Source of the DNA: Planctomonas sp. JC2975
GTDB taxonomy: Bacteria > Actinomycetota > Actinomycetes > Actinomycetales > Microbacteriaceae
DNA: 64,000 nt
Assembly: GCF_012985205.1 (NCBI RefSeq)
Contig: NZ_JABEKS010000003.1
Span: 248,001 to 312,000 of the forward strand
Reading direction: 5' to 3'
This document shows positions 18,060-27,217 of this stretch, piece after piece; the first letter of the stretch is position 1; each line of letters begins with the position of its first letter. Both the position numbers and the translations under genes were made by a program. The notes under the pieces are model-generated. The model worked only from the letters and a program-made list of their open reading frames with translations, had not been told where the DNA came from and made no database searches.

Positions 18060-18125
18060 GGCACCTCCAGGATGTGGACCAACGGAAAGAAGCGATTCGC
18101 ATGCTGGCCCCAGACTCCTGGGTCT

Positions 18126-18171
18126 CGGTCTAGCTCCCCCGATGCCTAGACCAACATCTATACCGGTCTAG
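18126..18171. promoter_or_regulatory. Three CTAGACC/GGTCTAG sites upstream of GH84
   Basis: CGGTCTAG (18126-18133), CCTAGACC (18145-18152) and CCGGTCTAG (18163-18171) alternate in orientation about 66-112 bp before the GH84 start codon. Spaced copies in both orientations suggest cooperative binding by a regulator, which the sequence does not identify. Confidence 0.5.
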
Positions 18172-18256
18172 TACTCACAGCAAACCGAAATCAACTGTTT
18201 GGTCCATTCATCCTGATTCGCCAGGAAAATGGATCACCATCCCAGGTTCCCGCCAT

Positions 18257-18272
18257 CCTAAATCGCTATAGT
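18257..18272. promoter_or_regulatory. Shared 16-bp operator, copy A
   Basis: CCTAAATCGCTATAGT matches copies B and C upstream of GH85 in the pattern CTAAA-N4-TATAG. It lies 54 bp before the GH5 start codon and 198 bp before the GH84 start codon. The near-palindromic shape centred on CG is like LacI-family operators; the adjacent LacI gene (19678-20733) is the best candidate binder. Confidence 0.6.
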
Positions 18273-18325
18273 AATCGAGTGATTCTCATCCCTGCTTCCC
18301 CCGTGCGCGACTGCGAGAGCGGCCG

Positions 18326-19630
18326 TTGACCGCGCCTCCTGCCGGGTCGCCGAGATTCGGCGTCAACTACACGCCCTCACGCGACTGGATGCACTCGTGG
18401 CTCTCCCTGTCGGTCGATGACGTGCGACGCGACTTCTCCCAGATCGCGGAGCTGGGGCTCGATCACGTGCGGGTCTTCCCGCTCTGGCCCTTGCTTCAGC
18501 CGAACCGGACGTTGATCCGCGAACGGGCGCTGGACGACGTGCGAACGGTCGTCGACACGGCCGCCGAGTTCGGGCTGGACGCCAGTGTCGACGTGATCCA
18601 GGGACACCTCTCCAGCTTCGACTTCGTGCCATCGTGGCTGGCGACGTGGCACAACCGCAACATGTTCACCGATCCGGATGCCGTGGCCGCCCAGCTCGCA
18701 CTCGTCTCGGCCCTTGGCGGCAGGCTGGCGGACGCCGGCAACTTCATCGGGCTCACTCTGGGAAACGAGGTGAACCAGTTCTCCGGCGCTCCGCATCCGT
18801 CTCCGTGGCCGATCGGCACGCCAGAGGCGGAAGCCTGGCTCACGGCGCTGCTCGGTGCGGCGGAGGCCGCGGCGCCCGGACGGCTCAACGTGCACGCGCC
18901 GTACGACGCCGTCTGGTACCTGGACGGGCATCCCTTCACGCCGACGCAGGCCAGCCGCATCGGTGACGCCTCCGTCGTGCACTCGTGGATCTTCAACGGC
19001 ACAGCGCAGAAGTACGGCGGCCGCTCGGTGGCAGCGGATCGGCACGCCGAGTACCTGATCGAACTCGCCCGTGCCTTCGCGCCCGGTCCGCACCGACCCG
19101 TCTGGCTTCAGGAAGTGGGGGCGCCGTCGAACTGTCTCGAAGAGTCGGACATCCCGGGTTTCGTGGAAGCGACGCTGCGCTCGGCCGCGCGATGCCAGGA
19201 TCTGTGGGGCATCACCTGGTGGTGCTCGCACGACGTCGACCGGCGTCTGGCGGACTTCCCCGACCTCGAGTATTCGCTGGGGCTGATCCGTTCCGATGGG
19301 TCGGTGAAGCCTTCGGGACGACGATTCAGCGAGGTCGCCGCAGAGCTGAGGAACGGCAGCGCCACCGCGACACGCTCGACGGGGATCGTCATCGACGTGG
19401 ACGACGATGAACTGCCCGTCCGCCGTGCTGCGCTGTCTCCCCGTGGTGCGGTGTTCCAGACCTGGGTCGATCTGTGCACGGACGGCGTCGATCCTGCACT
19501 GGTCACGAGCAAGGACGCCGCCGATCCGGCAGCCCTCGCAGCACGCGGGATCACGTCGCTCGTGCGGCCGGATCCCGCGCGTGCCACCGACGAGGCGTAT
19601 TCGTCGGCGAACACGGTCGTGGAGCCGTAG
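18326..19630 (+). CDS. GH5 beta-mannosidase-like enzyme (GH5_18 type)
   Basis: 434 aa from TTG 18326 (no other in-frame start nearby). No signal peptide, so cytoplasmic. Starts [15 protein letters not shown], with [16 protein letters not shown] and [10 protein letters not shown] motifs; acid/base Glu148 in LGNEVNQF and nucleophile Glu263 in LQEVGAPS mark clan GH-A. The pattern resembles GH5_18 enzymes such as the Bifidobacterium beta-mannosidase that splits Man-beta-1,4-GlcNAc from the N-glycan core; I recall that resemblance rather than having computed it. It fits the neighbouring GH85 and GH84 genes. Convergent with LacI, with a hairpin between. Confidence 0.75.
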   Translation: MTAPPAGSPRFGVNYTPSRDWMHSWLSLSVDDVRRDFSQIAELGLDHVRVFPLWPLLQPNRTLIRERALDDVRTVVDTAAEFGLDASVDVIQGHLSSFDFVPSWLATWHNRNMFTDPDAVAAQLALVSALGGRLADAGNFIGLTLGNEVNQFSGAPHPSPWPIGTPEAEAWLTALLGAAEAAAPGRLNVHAPYDAVWYLDGHPFTPTQASRIGDASVVHSWIFNGTAQKYGGRSVAADRHAEYLIELARAFAPGPHRPVWLQEVGAPSNCLEESDIPGFVEATLRSAARCQDLWGITWWCSHDVDRRLADFPDLEYSLGLIRSDGSVKPSGRRFSEVAAELRNGSATATRSTGIVIDVDDDELPVRRAALSPRGAVFQTWVDLCTDGVDPALVTSKDAADPAALAARGITSLVRPDPARATDEAYSSANTVVEP

Positions 19631-19636
19631 CCCTCA

Positions 19637-19660
19637 CCGGGTCCATTCGGTACGACCCGG
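19637..19660. terminator. Bidirectional hairpin between GH5 and LacI genes
   Basis: CCGGGTC (19637-19643) and GACCCGG (19654-19660) pair around a 10-nt loop in the 47-bp gap between two convergent stop codons. Confidence 0.55.
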
Positions 19661-19677
19661 CTCGGGGTCGATTCAGG

Positions 19678-20733
19678 TCAGCTCGGGCCGGGGCGGCTCG
19701 GATCCGAACCCGCCCCCGGCCGCGCCGTGCTCTCGCGCACGCTGAGGCTCGGTACGGGGCCCCGCACGCCGGGAAGCGGCTCATCCGAGTCGAGTTGGGC
19801 GAGCAGAAGCGTCGCTGCCTTCTCGCCGAGGTCGAAGGTGTCCCTCGTCAGGCTGGTGATCGAGGGGTGCATCAGCTCGGAGATGATCGAGTCGTCGAAC
19901 GCCGCGACCGAAACCTCACCCGGCACCCGAATGCCCATCTCCTGCGTGACCCGCATGCCTGCGACGGCCATGACTTCGTTGTCGTAGACGATCGCGGTCG
20001 GGCGGTCCGTCCTACTGAGCACGCGTCGCGTCGCCGCGGCCGCTGCTGCGGGAGCGAAATCGGTCGCGAAGGTCTCAACGGTGATCCCGCGGCCGGCCAA
20101 CGACTCGAGCGTCGAAACGCGCATCCGGGTGTGCTGGAATTCGGCCGGGCCCGTCACGTAGGCGATGGCGCGATGCCCGAGCGCCGCCAGGTAGTCGAAC
20201 AACTCGTGCCCGGCTTGGTCGTCGTCGATCCACACGCTGGTGTGCCCATCGGGCGCGAGCGGGGTGCTCCCGATCAGGACGACCGGCAACCCGAGGTCTT
20301 CGAGCAGAGTCAGCCGTGGATCGTCGTCGCGCGGGTCGAGAAGGATGACGCCATCCACCTGGTGGGAGCCGCTCCACGACCGGTAGGCACCGAGCTCGTC
20401 ATCGAGGTCGTGCACGACCCGCAGGAGCATGGATGCGTTCACGGCGCTCAGCCCGGACTGGATGCCGGAGATCAGGTCGGCGAAGAACGCTTCGCTCCCG
20501 AGCGACCGCGCGGGCCGCTGCACGGCCAGACCGACGACGCCGAGCCTGGATCCGCTCAGCGCCCTGGCCGCCTGACTCGGCTGCCAGTTGTGCTCTCTCG
20601 CGACCGCGAGGATGCGCTCCCTGGTCTCCTTGCTCACACCTGGCCGGTCGTTGAGCGCGAATGACACCGCACCCGGTGAGACGCCGGCGATGCGAGCGAT
20701 CTCGGCGATCGTCATGCGCTTGCGAACGGCCAT
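19678..20733 (-). CDS. LacI-family regulator (glycan cluster)
   Basis: 351 aa from ATG 20733, with GAGGAG 11-12 bp upstream. Helix-turn-helix at residues 6-30 (TIAEIARIAGVSPGAVSFAL), hinge with QAARALSG, then a sugar-binding domain with VDGVILLDPR, AYVTGP and SVAAFDDS motifs. LacI regulators release DNA on binding a sugar. It sits between GH84/GH5 and GH85, whose promoters share the 16-bp operator, so it is the probable controller of this N-glycan regulon. Ligand unknown; a Man-GlcNAc-type product is an inference. Confidence 0.85.
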   Translation of the reverse strand: MAVRKRMTIAEIARIAGVSPGAVSFALNDRPGVSKETRERILAVAREHNWQPSQAARALSGSRLGVVGLAVQRPARSLGSEAFFADLISGIQSGLSAVNASMLLRVVHDLDDELGAYRSWSGSHQVDGVILLDPRDDDPRLTLLEDLGLPVVLIGSTPLAPDGHTSVWIDDDQAGHELFDYLAALGHRAIAYVTGPAEFQHTRMRVSTLESLAGRGITVETFATDFAPAAAAAATRRVLSRTDRPTAIVYDNEVMAVAGMRVTQEMGIRVPGEVSVAAFDDSIISELMHPSITSLTRDTFDLGEKAATLLLAQLDSDEPLPGVRGPVPSLSVRESTARPGAGSDPSRPGPS

Positions 20734-20900
20734 CGGATGCCACACTCCTCAACGGCAGAAGTGGTTGCCTGCGCAATGCGCACCTGCTTCCACGAAGATA
20801 CCTGCTGACCGATCAGGCGAGGTACAGGCGAAGCGGGGACATCGGCTCCCCGCTTCGCCTGTACCCGGATCTCACGCAGTGCTTCCGACCCGCAACCGCG

Positions 20901-23237
20901 TCACGACCATCGCAGCGCGACGGTCGACGGCGACGACTCAGTGCCGTCCGCGCTGATCGCGCTCACGCCGATGAGGGTGGTGGCCGCGGCTCCAGCCCTC
21001 TCCAGGCCGTCGATGTAGGCGCAGTCGCCGTTGACCCGGGCGAGCCAGCTGCGCGCGCTGCCGGACAGGCTGTACACGTCGTAGTACCAGGCATCCGGCA
21101 CGGCGTTCCAGGTCAGGCGCACCTGGGCGCTCTCGGAGACGATGGCACTCGCCTCGATGCGCAGGCCCCTGGGCGCACCGACGTGCTGAGGGCCGCCGGC
21201 GTACGCGCGGATCTCGCCGATCGCGTAGTCCACGTCGGCCGCCTGCGCCGCATCCGCTCTGATGACGCCCAGGGAGATAGACGTGATGGTGCCGCTCGAG
21301 TCGCGAGCGAGGCGACCGATGTCTGCCGTCGCCGTGCGCCAGCCCGAGCGGCCGAGCGGCCGGTCGTGCGTCGGGACATCCGCGAGCTGAAGCCCAAGGG
21401 CGGAGAGGCCCTTCGTGGAGTTCGCGATCGGAATCCAGGTGATCGTGGCGCCGTTCCCGTCGAACGTCAGACCGAGCAGGAGCGTGGCAGGTGCCGAGCC
21501 CGTTCGGTACGTGACGTCGATCTCCGGAGCCCGCCCGTGAACGTCGAGCGGCAGGTGCGTCTTGTACAACCGGAAGCCCTCCCCCTGCGCCGAGTCGAGG
21601 GTTCCCGAGAGCTTCAGCGATGAGCCACCGTCGTAGGCGATCGAGTCGTCGAATCGCGCCGCGAGCGAGCCGCTTGCTCCCGAATCGCCGATGGGCACGT
21701 TCCACCACTGCCAGGTCGGCAGGATGTCCTGCGCACCGATGTTGAACCACGGCGCATCGCTTACCTCGAGGCCGTCGGCGAAGAACGTGCCGCCGACTCC
21801 CGTGTTGAAGCGGGTCACGAACGGATACTCGCCGATGACCGACCGTTCTGCGATGAAGTCCGAGACACCGCAGGTCTGGGCTGCCGGGGATCCGGCGGCC
21901 GCCGGGTTGCCGGAGGCGCCGGACCAGAAGACCGACTCGCGCTGATAGACGCTCGCTGCGACATCCGCCAGAGACGTGGGATCGCTCGCCTTCGCGCGGC
22001 CGGTGAGGACCATCTGGTGCTCAGGATCGAACAGGGCGAGCGAAGCGACGGGTGCCGCACTGCCATCCGTCGGCACGACCAGGGGCGCGTGGACATTGAG
22101 CCCCGTGTTGTAGTTCGACGCGCTTCCCTCCATCTCGATCCCGAAGAAGACGGACTCGAATTCGTCGATTCCGAGCGTTTTCGCGTATGCGGTGCTCTGG
22201 TTCACCTGCGACGTGCTCCACCAGTAATTCAGGAAGATGGAGTCGCAGTCCCCGAACGCAGGGTCGATCCACGGCGCGTTCGCCGAGTCCAGCTGGTTCT
22301 GGTACGAGAGGCTGCCGGACGTCGTCAGCCCGTCGTACCACTGCAGGTCGAAGTGCGAGAGCTTCAGCTTCGCCGCGTACTGCTTGGCATAGCGGCAGAA
22401 GGCCGCGAGCTTGGCCACCTGATCGGTACTCGCCGACTGCTCGATGTTGAAGAAGTATCCGTCGAATCCGAAGTACTCTGCCGCCTCGACAAGGCGCTCG
22501 GCGACCGTGAAGTGGCCGTTCGCATCCTGAATCAGGATGTCGTGCGCGCTGTCTCCCGCCGCCGAATTCATGATCGGATGATCGATCACGCCGTACGAGA
22601 GCGCCCCGTTGCGGTGCGCCACATCGATGTACGCCGGATTCGGGATCAGCGGAACGGGCTCGTACCACGCGGACCACGCCGCCTGGATGTCGGTGAAGGC
22701 GTGCACGCGGGGGATGTGGACGTCCTGGCTGCGTCCGTACGGGAAGTACTGGAACTCGGCAGCGACGTCGTCGTGCTCGGCGGCGACGGTGTACTGACCG
22801 CCGCCGACGGAGTAGCGGTCCTGATCGCTGAGGAGGGGCTTGTAGTACTGGCAATAAGTCGCCAGTTTCGGCGTCGTGCTGAGGGCGGGCTGCGCTTGCA
22901 GAGCACTGGTGAGCGGGATTCTCTGCCGAATCGGAACGGCGGACTTGAAGTACTTCGCATCGCCGTCGGCGGCCGGATTCCACGCGATGAACGCGTCGAC
23001 CGCGTCGCTGGACTGCAGCGTCCACGCAGGGAACCCCTGCGCGGAGCCGGGTGCCCTGGGGATCCCCGAGGCTGCGGCCGACGGCGCTGCGGCCCCGGTT
23101 CTCCCGACGGGCCCGAAGGCCGGTGAGGCGCTGGCGACCGCGGGAACGGCGAGCGCCGCCGCAACGCCTCCCACGGCGCCCCCGAGCAGGGACCGCCGGG
23201 TCACGCCGGAACTGATGGACGACTTTCGGTCTGCCAT
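20901..23237 (-). CDS. Tat-exported GH85 endo-beta-N-acetylglucosaminidase
   Basis: 778 aa from ATG 23237 behind GGAGGT; a longer frame to 23342 lacks signal features before it. Residues 1-38 form a Tat signal (VTRRSLLGGAVGG). The GH85 barrel covers about 85-440, with FQYFPYGRSQDVHIPRVHAF, then Asn264 and Glu266 in FDGYFFNIEQ, the pair used in acetamido-assisted cleavage of the chitobiose core of N-glycans. C-terminal beta-sandwich and fibronectin-like domains follow (about 500-778). It should cut whole N-glycans from glycoproteins, leaving one GlcNAc on the protein. Two shared operators lie 131 and 210 bp upstream. Confidence 0.9.
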   Translation of the reverse strand: MADRKSSISSGVTRRSLLGGAVGGVAAALAVPAVASASPAFGPVGRTGAAAPSAAASGIPRAPGSAQGFPAWTLQSSDAVDAFIAWNPAADGDAKYFKSAVPIRQRIPLTSALQAQPALSTTPKLATYCQYYKPLLSDQDRYSVGGGQYTVAAEHDDVAAEFQYFPYGRSQDVHIPRVHAFTDIQAAWSAWYEPVPLIPNPAYIDVAHRNGALSYGVIDHPIMNSAAGDSAHDILIQDANGHFTVAERLVEAAEYFGFDGYFFNIEQSASTDQVAKLAAFCRYAKQYAAKLKLSHFDLQWYDGLTTSGSLSYQNQLDSANAPWIDPAFGDCDSIFLNYWWSTSQVNQSTAYAKTLGIDEFESVFFGIEMEGSASNYNTGLNVHAPLVVPTDGSAAPVASLALFDPEHQMVLTGRAKASDPTSLADVAASVYQRESVFWSGASGNPAAAGSPAAQTCGVSDFIAERSVIGEYPFVTRFNTGVGGTFFADGLEVSDAPWFNIGAQDILPTWQWWNVPIGDSGASGSLAARFDDSIAYDGGSSLKLSGTLDSAQGEGFRLYKTHLPLDVHGRAPEIDVTYRTGSAPATLLLGLTFDGNGATITWIPIANSTKGLSALGLQLADVPTHDRPLGRSGWRTATADIGRLARDSSGTITSISLGVIRADAAQAADVDYAIGEIRAYAGGPQHVGAPRGLRIEASAIVSESAQVRLTWNAVPDAWYYDVYSLSGSARSWLARVNGDCAYIDGLERAGAAATTLIGVSAISADGTESSPSTVALRWS

Positions 23238-23367
23238 GGCGACAGCACCTCCACTATGAGATGGGACGATCGGCTCGTTCAGCGGCGGCAGAGCTTGAAT
23301 TCCCGTGAAGACCGGGGTTCCGTGCCTGATCCGATCCGACACTCCGACCGCTCGCGGCGAGCCCGAA

Positions 23368-23383
23368 ACTATATCGCTTTAGT
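23368..23383. promoter_or_regulatory. Shared 16-bp operator, copy B
   Basis: ACTATATCGCTTTAGT is the best palindrome of the three (ACTA arms, CG centre) and lies 131 bp before the GH85 start. Its complement aligns with copy C at ACTAAAG-N3-TATAG. Confidence 0.65.
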
Positions 23384-23446
23384 TCAGTTCGCAGACTAGC
23401 GCCGCCTGAAACGCGGCCGCAAGCGTCGGTTCGGATGGATCGAGGC

Positions 23447-23462
23447 ACTAAAGGTCTATAGC
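23447..23462. promoter_or_regulatory. Shared 16-bp operator, copy C
   Basis: ACTAAAGGTCTATAGC, 79 bp from copy B (start to start, about seven and a half helical turns), could allow looping or cooperative binding by a LacI-type repressor. It also lies 212 bp before the acyl-CoA dehydrogenase gene. Confidence 0.6.
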
Positions 23463-23567
23463 GCTGGGATCGGATCGACGGCGATCGACGCACGTGCATC
23501 CGAAACGGTCGACATCGACGTGCTCTCGACGACCACGGCGACGAGCCGCGGGCGCGCCGATCCAACA

Positions 23568-23580
23568 CGAAACGCTTTCG
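23568..23580. promoter_or_regulatory. LacI-like palindrome before the acyl-CoA dehydrogenase gene
   Basis: CGAAA-CGC-TTTCG has 5-bp arms around a CG-containing centre, a common LacI operator layout. It lies 94 bp before the start codon. It does not match the 16-bp shared operator. Confidence 0.4.
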
Positions 23581-23600
23581 AACCTTCCGTTGGAGCGCCA

Positions 23601-23627
23601 GAGGCGGATGATCGAGACATCCGCCTC
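23601..23627. promoter_or_regulatory. Leader stem-loop before the acyl-CoA dehydrogenase gene
   Basis: GAGGCGGATG (23601-23610) and CATCCGCCTC (23618-23627) form a perfect 10-bp stem with a 7-nt loop, 46 bp before the start codon. There is no rightward gene upstream that needs a terminator, so it may be an operator or a transcript-end or attenuating structure. Confidence 0.45.
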
Positions 23628-23673
23628 ACAAGGGCGCACCACGGTAGTAAGCCGCACCGACAAGGAGCTCAGC

Positions 23674-24828
23674 ATGACCGCCACGTACTCACTCAGCGAT
23701 GAAGAGAAGGAATTCGCGCACATGGTGCGCCAATTCGCCGACGACGTCGTCGCGCCGAAGGCCTACGAGGCCGACCGCACGAAGACGCTTCCTCTCGACG
23801 TCGTACGGCAGATGGGGGAACTGGGCTTGTTCGGCCTCCCGTTCCCCGAGGAGTACGGCGGGCAAGGCGGAGACTACTTCGCGCTCTGCCTCGCGATCGA
23901 AGCCCTCGCACGAGTCGACCAGTCCATCGCCATCACACTCGAGGCCGGCATCGGGCTCGGCGCGATGCCCGTCTTCCTCTTCGGCACCGAGGAGCAGAAG
24001 CAGGAGCTGCTGCCCGAACTCCTCGCCGGCCACGCGCTCGCCGGTTTCGGTCTCACCGAGCCGGGGGCCGGATCCGACGCTGGCGCGACTCGCACCACCG
24101 CACGCTTGCAGGACGGCGAATGGGTGCTGAACGGCGCGAAGCAGTTCATCACCAACTCGGGGACCGCCATCACCCGGTTCGTGACCATCACGGCGGTCAC
24201 CGGCGAAACGGATGGACGCAAGGAGATCTCGACGATCATCGTGCCCAACGGCACCCCGGGTTTCACCGTGGAGCCTGGCTACGACAAGGTCGGCTGGCAC
24301 GCATCCGACACGCATCCGCTGACATTCGTGGACGCGCGCGTGCCGGAGGCGAACCTGCTCGGGCAGCGCGGTCGCGGGTACGCGAACTTCCTCCACATCC
24401 TCGACGAGGGGCGCATCGCCATCGCGGCCCTGTCGACCGGTGCAGCAGAAGGCTGCCTGGAAGCCGCTGTCGACTACGCCAAGACGAGGCTCGTGTTCGG
24501 CGAGCCCCTCGCTTCCCGACAGAACACGCAGTTCGTCCTCGCCCGCATGCACCTGCGCGTGCACAACGCGCGGCTCGCCTGGCACTACGCCGCCCGACTG
24601 AGGGATGCAGGCCAATCGTTCAAGACCGCGGCGGCCATCGCGAAGCTCACGGCCAGCGACGCCGCCATGGACAACGCTCGCGACGCGACCCAGATCTTCG
24701 GCGGCAACGGGTTCATGAACGAGTACCCGGTCGCACGTCACTTCAGGGACTCGAAGATCCTCGAGATCGGTGAGGGGACCAACGAGGTCCAGTTGCTCGT
24801 CATCGCGCGAGCCCTGGGCATCGCGTAG
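23674..24828 (+). CDS. Acyl-CoA dehydrogenase
   Basis: 384 aa from ATG 23674 behind AAGGAG. Typical FAD flavoenzyme: N-terminal helical domain, middle beta domain with GFGLTEPGAGSDAGA (about residues 125-140) and FITNSG, C-terminal helical domain with QIFGGNGFMNEYPV and the catalytic Glu in EIGEGTNEVQ near residue 371. It oxidises an acyl-CoA to the enoyl-CoA, probably a short or branched chain. No electron-transfer or thiolase genes are adjacent, and its link to the glycan genes is not evident. Confidence 0.9.
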   Translation: MTATYSLSDEEKEFAHMVRQFADDVVAPKAYEADRTKTLPLDVVRQMGELGLFGLPFPEEYGGQGGDYFALCLAIEALARVDQSIAITLEAGIGLGAMPVFLFGTEEQKQELLPELLAGHALAGFGLTEPGAGSDAGATRTTARLQDGEWVLNGAKQFITNSGTAITRFVTITAVTGETDGRKEISTIIVPNGTPGFTVEPGYDKVGWHASDTHPLTFVDARVPEANLLGQRGRGYANFLHILDEGRIAIAALSTGAAEGCLEAAVDYAKTRLVFGEPLASRQNTQFVLARMHLRVHNARLAWHYAARLRDAGQSFKTAAAIAKLTASDAAMDNARDATQIFGGNGFMNEYPVARHFRDSKILEIGEGTNEVQLLVIARALGIA

Positions 24829-24961
24829 GCAGCGCCGGCGAGATGCCCGGCCGAGGGTCGCCTCTGCACCGGCCAGGGCGGCCATGCGTGCGACCCCGAA
24901 CCGGATCGTACGGACGGCCTCTGGGCCGCTACCGTGGGGAGACAATTCCTGAGGAGGCCCG

Positions 24962-25993
24962 ATGACGAAGCGCGCCAGCATGAGCGATGTCGCTCGCGCG
25001 GCAGGCGTCTCCCTGACGACGGCTTCGCGCGCGCTAGGAGGCGTCGGGCGGGTCTCACCGGAAACCCGCGCCAAGGTCATCGAGACGGCCGAGCGCCTCC
25101 AGTTCCAGCCCGACATGATCGCACGATCGTTCGTCACCGGCCGCAGCTTCATCGTCGGTGTGCTTGCCGAAGCCGCGTCCGGTCGATTCAGCATGCCACT
25201 CCTTCTCGGAGCGACCGATTACCTCGGTCGCGAGAACATCGCGGCCGTGACGCTCGATGCACAAGGTCGCCCGCGCATGCTGACCGAGTACCTGAAGCGA
25301 CTCCGTTCGCGCCGCATCGACGGCGTGCTGGTGGTCGGAGACGACCCCAACCGTGCAAGCCTGGTCCTCTCCGAAGACTTCTCGGTTCCCGTCGTCTTCG
25401 CCTCGTCTTCCGCGACACCCGAGACGGACTTCGTCGTGGCTCCGGACAACCGCGGGGCCGGGCGAGCCGCCGCGGAGCATCTGATCGGCCTCGGCCGACG
25501 CTCGATCGCGCACGTCACGGCGGCCGTGCACGAGCCAGCGGTGGACGCCCGCGCGGCAGGCTTCGCGGAGGGGATGGCGGCTGCCGGGATGTCGACCGCG
25601 CTGGGCGGGCCCCTCTACGGCAGTTACAAGCAGCGTTGGGGCACCGACGCCGCTGAACGCATCATCGCAAGCGGCGAACCAGTAGATGCCATCTTTGCGG
25701 CCAACGACGAGATCGCCATCGGCCTGTTCGCGACGTTCCACCGGCACGGCATCCGCGTTCCCGACGACATCGCGATAGTCGGATACGACAACCGGCTCGC
25801 CGGCGTCGATCGTCCCGACCACCCTCTGACCACCTTCGACCCTGAGCTCGGTGCGGTGGGTGCGCGTGCTGCGGAACGCCTGCTGGCGGCCATCGCCGGG
25901 GACAGCGAGCCCGGGGTGGAGTACGTGCAGCCCCGGTTCATCGAGGGCCGGTCGACCGTCGGCCCGACGATCGACCCGTACGACGTGCTCTGA
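24962..25993 (+). CDS. LacI-family regulator (GH130 side)
   Basis: 343 aa from ATG 24962 behind GAGGAGG. Helix-turn-helix at residues 7-30 (SMSDVARAAGVSLTTASRAL), hinge, and a periplasmic-binding-like effector domain with RIDGVLVVGDD, IAHVTAAVHEP and VGYDNRLAGVD. Convergent with the GH130 gene (98 bp apart). A GCAATCGATTGC palindrome in the GH130/GH-A divergent promoter is a plausible operator for it. Confidence 0.85.
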   Translation: MTKRASMSDVARAAGVSLTTASRALGGVGRVSPETRAKVIETAERLQFQPDMIARSFVTGRSFIVGVLAEAASGRFSMPLLLGATDYLGRENIAAVTLDAQGRPRMLTEYLKRLRSRRIDGVLVVGDDPNRASLVLSEDFSVPVVFASSSATPETDFVVAPDNRGAGRAAAEHLIGLGRRSIAHVTAAVHEPAVDARAAGFAEGMAAAGMSTALGGPLYGSYKQRWGTDAAERIIASGEPVDAIFAANDEIAIGLFATFHRHGIRVPDDIAIVGYDNRLAGVDRPDHPLTTFDPELGAVGARAAERLLAAIAGDSEPGVEYVQPRFIEGRSTVGPTIDPYDVL

Positions 25994-26091
25994 CGGCGGG
26001 TGCGTCCTGCGGAGGGTGCCGAGCCTGCTCGGTGGCGTCCGCTCTGGAGTCAGCGACGGACGACAGTCGAGCATCGGGATGCGGGCAGTCG

Positions 26092-27084
26092 TCACCCCAC
26101 CGAGCTGCGGGCGGGGCGGAACGTCGCGACACCGACGGTCGTGTCGCACTGCCCGTAATAGGCGAGCCAGGCGTCGCGGAACCAGACCAGTCCTTCGACG
26201 AAGGTCACATTCGGGGACAAACCGCCCCTGTCTTCCTTCGCGGTCGGCTCGAGCCAGGGCTCCAGCAACGCGGCAACGGGCACGGTGGGCCGGGCGGGAT
26301 CGAACAGCACCTGTCCGCTCGAGTAGTAGAATCCGCCCTCCGGGGGATGGATGGCGCTGTTGTGCACGAGCAAGATGTGGCCGGTCCGCGTGATCAGCGG
26401 CTGCGGTCCGGTCTCGACCAGGCCGCCCATGAACGTGCCGGGTCGCGGGACGAGCACCGGCTCCGAATCGGCGACCCGCCAGTGCAACAGGTCTTCGGAC
26501 TCCGCGAGATAGACGTTGCCCTCCCCGACGTACATGAGATAGCGGCCGTCGATAGGAGTCTCGAGGATGACACCGCCTTTGCTCCACTCGTCGACCGGCG
26601 GCTGTCGCCTGCCGCCGAACGTGTCGAGCCCGGGCAGGATCGGGCCGTGCTTGGTCCAGGTGCGCAGGTCGGTCGAGGTCGCCAGGCACAGGCGCGCCGT
26701 CGTCCGATCCCAACCGGTGTACGTGAGGTAGAACGTCTCGTCGATCATCACGACCCGCGGATCCTCACAGCCGAAGCGCTCGTACGCATGCTCGGGCACG
26801 AGCACCGGCTCCGCATCCCGCTCGAAGTTCAGACCGTCGTCGCTCTGCGCGTAACCGATCGATGAGACGAGGTCGTCTGAGTGCGCCCGATAGAGCAACA
26901 CGACCTGGTCGTCGCGCACGATCGCTGCCGGGTTGTAGACGTTGGTGGACTCCCACGCGCGCGGCCCCGGCCGAAGGACCGGGTTGGCCGACGAGGGGGT
27001 GAACGGTCCGAACGGATAGTCGATGGGTGGATGGGTGGCAGACCTGGTCGGGTCGAGGGACGGGGTGGTGTCGCGGGCGGTCAT
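26092..27084 (-). CDS. GH130 family glycoside phosphorylase or hydrolase
   Basis: 330 aa, cytoplasmic five-bladed propeller. FGCEDPR at residues 104-110 holds the catalytic Asp108, the hallmark of GH130; other family parts are NPVLRPGPRAWES near 34, VYNPAA near 49 and YTGWDRTTARL near 122. GH130 enzymes phosphorolyse or hydrolyse beta-1,4 or beta-1,2 mannosides, including Man-GlcNAc from N-glycans. Which subfamily this is cannot be told by eye. GGAAGGA precedes the ATG. Divergent from the secreted GH-A glycosidase and convergent with LacI. Confidence 0.8.
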   Translation of the reverse strand: MTARDTTPSLDPTRSATHPPIDYPFGPFTPSSANPVLRPGPRAWESTNVYNPAAIVRDDQVVLLYRAHSDDLVSSIGYAQSDDGLNFERDAEPVLVPEHAYERFGCEDPRVVMIDETFYLTYTGWDRTTARLCLATSTDLRTWTKHGPILPGLDTFGGRRQPPVDEWSKGGVILETPIDGRYLMYVGEGNVYLAESEDLLHWRVADSEPVLVPRPGTFMGGLVETGPQPLITRTGHILLVHNSAIHPPEGGFYYSSGQVLFDPARPTVPVAALLEPWLEPTAKEDRGGLSPNVTFVEGLVWFRDAWLAYYGQCDTTVGVATFRPARSSVG

Positions 27085-27217
27085 GTGTCCTTCCGGATGT
27101 GATGGTGCGGGCGTCTGGGAGGAAGCGTCGAGGGACGGGCTTCGGTTCGTTCATGTTCGTGAGCCCTGAGTTCGTCCGGACGCGCAGCCCATTGTGGTGG
27201 CCATTCTTCGAGAGGCA

